The notes under the pieces were generated by a model that was given only the letters and a program-made list of their open reading frames with translations, made no database searches and had not been told where the DNA came from. DNA of 5,977 nt from Actinomycetota bacterium (lineage in GTDB: Bacteria; Actinomycetota; Actinomycetes; Actinomycetales; Microbacteriaceae). This document shows positions 5,799 to 5,977 of this stretch, piece after piece. The position numbers and the translations under genes were made by a program. Location of the stretch: the NCBI GenBank assembly GCA_009703545.1, contig WLFX01000067.1:1-5977 (forward strand), read 5' to 3'. Each line of letters opens with the position of its first letter. Positions within the stretch are counted from its first letter, which is position 1.

Positions 5799-5977
5799 AC
5801 ATCGACATGCTGACTACCGCTGTCTATATCGTTGCGGCGCTCATGTTCATTTTGAGCCTCGCCGGATTGAGCAAGCACGAGACGTCCCGATCGGGTCTCA
5901 CCTTCGGAATCGTGGGAATGGCACTCGCTCTTACCGCCACGATCGCCTCGCTCGCGCTCAACTCGTTGGGCTCCCCA
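5795..5977 (+). CDS. pntB: Proton-translocating NAD(P)+ transhydrogenase subunit beta, N-terminal part
   Basis: PntB supplies the remaining membrane helices and the NADP(H)-binding domain III of the transhydrogenase. Sixty-one codons are visible before the right edge. The start resembles E. coli PntB: a first hydrophobic helix (about residues 7-24) leading into [14 protein letters not shown] (21-34), then a second helix (about 36-56) in [15 protein letters not shown]. Domain III lies outside the window. The start is GTG at 5795, overlapping the pntA stop as GTGA, with AAAGGTGG (5781-5788) six bases before it. An in-frame ATG at residue 5 would lose that spacing and the overlap, so GTG is preferred. 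The subunit must assemble with PntA to work, which agrees with the coupled layout. Confidence 0.95.
   Translation, partial: MNIDMLTTAVYIVAALMFILSLAGLSKHETSRSGLTFGIVGMALALTATIASLALNSLGSP

Noticed and set aside
1..5977. A hidden new system (toxin-antitoxin, phage defence, retron, CRISPR, biosynthetic cluster)
   Set aside because: Every sizeable stretch is filled by a recognisable housekeeping-type gene. No repeats, small unknown gene pairs or unexplained long gaps were seen.

Overview
The window is ordinary chromosomal DNA, moderately GC-rich by eye, with densely packed genes. Protein similarities recalled from memory, actinobacterial-type -10 elements placed directly in front of start codons, and GTG starts in coupled genes suggest an actinomycete, perhaps of the Microbacteriaceae type. 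That assignment is an inference, because no rRNA or marker gene is present. I see no mobile element, CRISPR array, tRNA or rRNA.

Layout. (1) Positions 1-199, minus strand: the N-terminal part of peptide-methionine sulfoxide reductase MsrA, cut by the window edge. (2) Positions 200-233: a 34-bp divergent promoter region with an imperfect inverted repeat that carries both -10 elements. (3) Positions 234-2709, plus strand: three tightly overlapping genes, namely a YghZ-type aldo/keto reductase, an EamA (DMT) transporter with ten predicted membrane segments, and a thiol-type glutathione peroxidase. (4) Positions 2797-3600, plus strand: a short-chain dehydrogenase/reductase, preceded by an 87-bp gap that can fold into two alternative hairpins. 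(5) Positions 3651-4133, minus strand: a four-helix UPF0114/YqhA membrane protein, convergent with the dehydrogenase. (6) Positions 4134-4259: a second divergent promoter region with an untranslated leader. (7) Positions 4260-5977, plus strand: pntA, complete and of the fused type, then pntB, cut by the window edge, encoding the proton-translocating NAD(P) transhydrogenase. No gene-free stretch exceeds 300 bases; the longest is 126 bp.

How the genes fit together. Most of the products are redox enzymes. MsrA repairs oxidised methionine, the peroxidase removes peroxides, the aldo/keto reductase probably uses NADPH to reduce aldehydes, and PntAB makes NADPH from NADH at the expense of the proton gradient. 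A shared oxidative or carbonyl stress role for the divergent msrA/three-gene block is plausible but inferred. No new defence or biosynthetic system is evident. The most interesting signals are regulatory: three genes share the same spacing of a TARRCT box exactly six bases before ATG, which points to leaderless mRNAs, and two of these boxes form an interlocked divergent promoter. The peroxidase also has an altered active-site loop.
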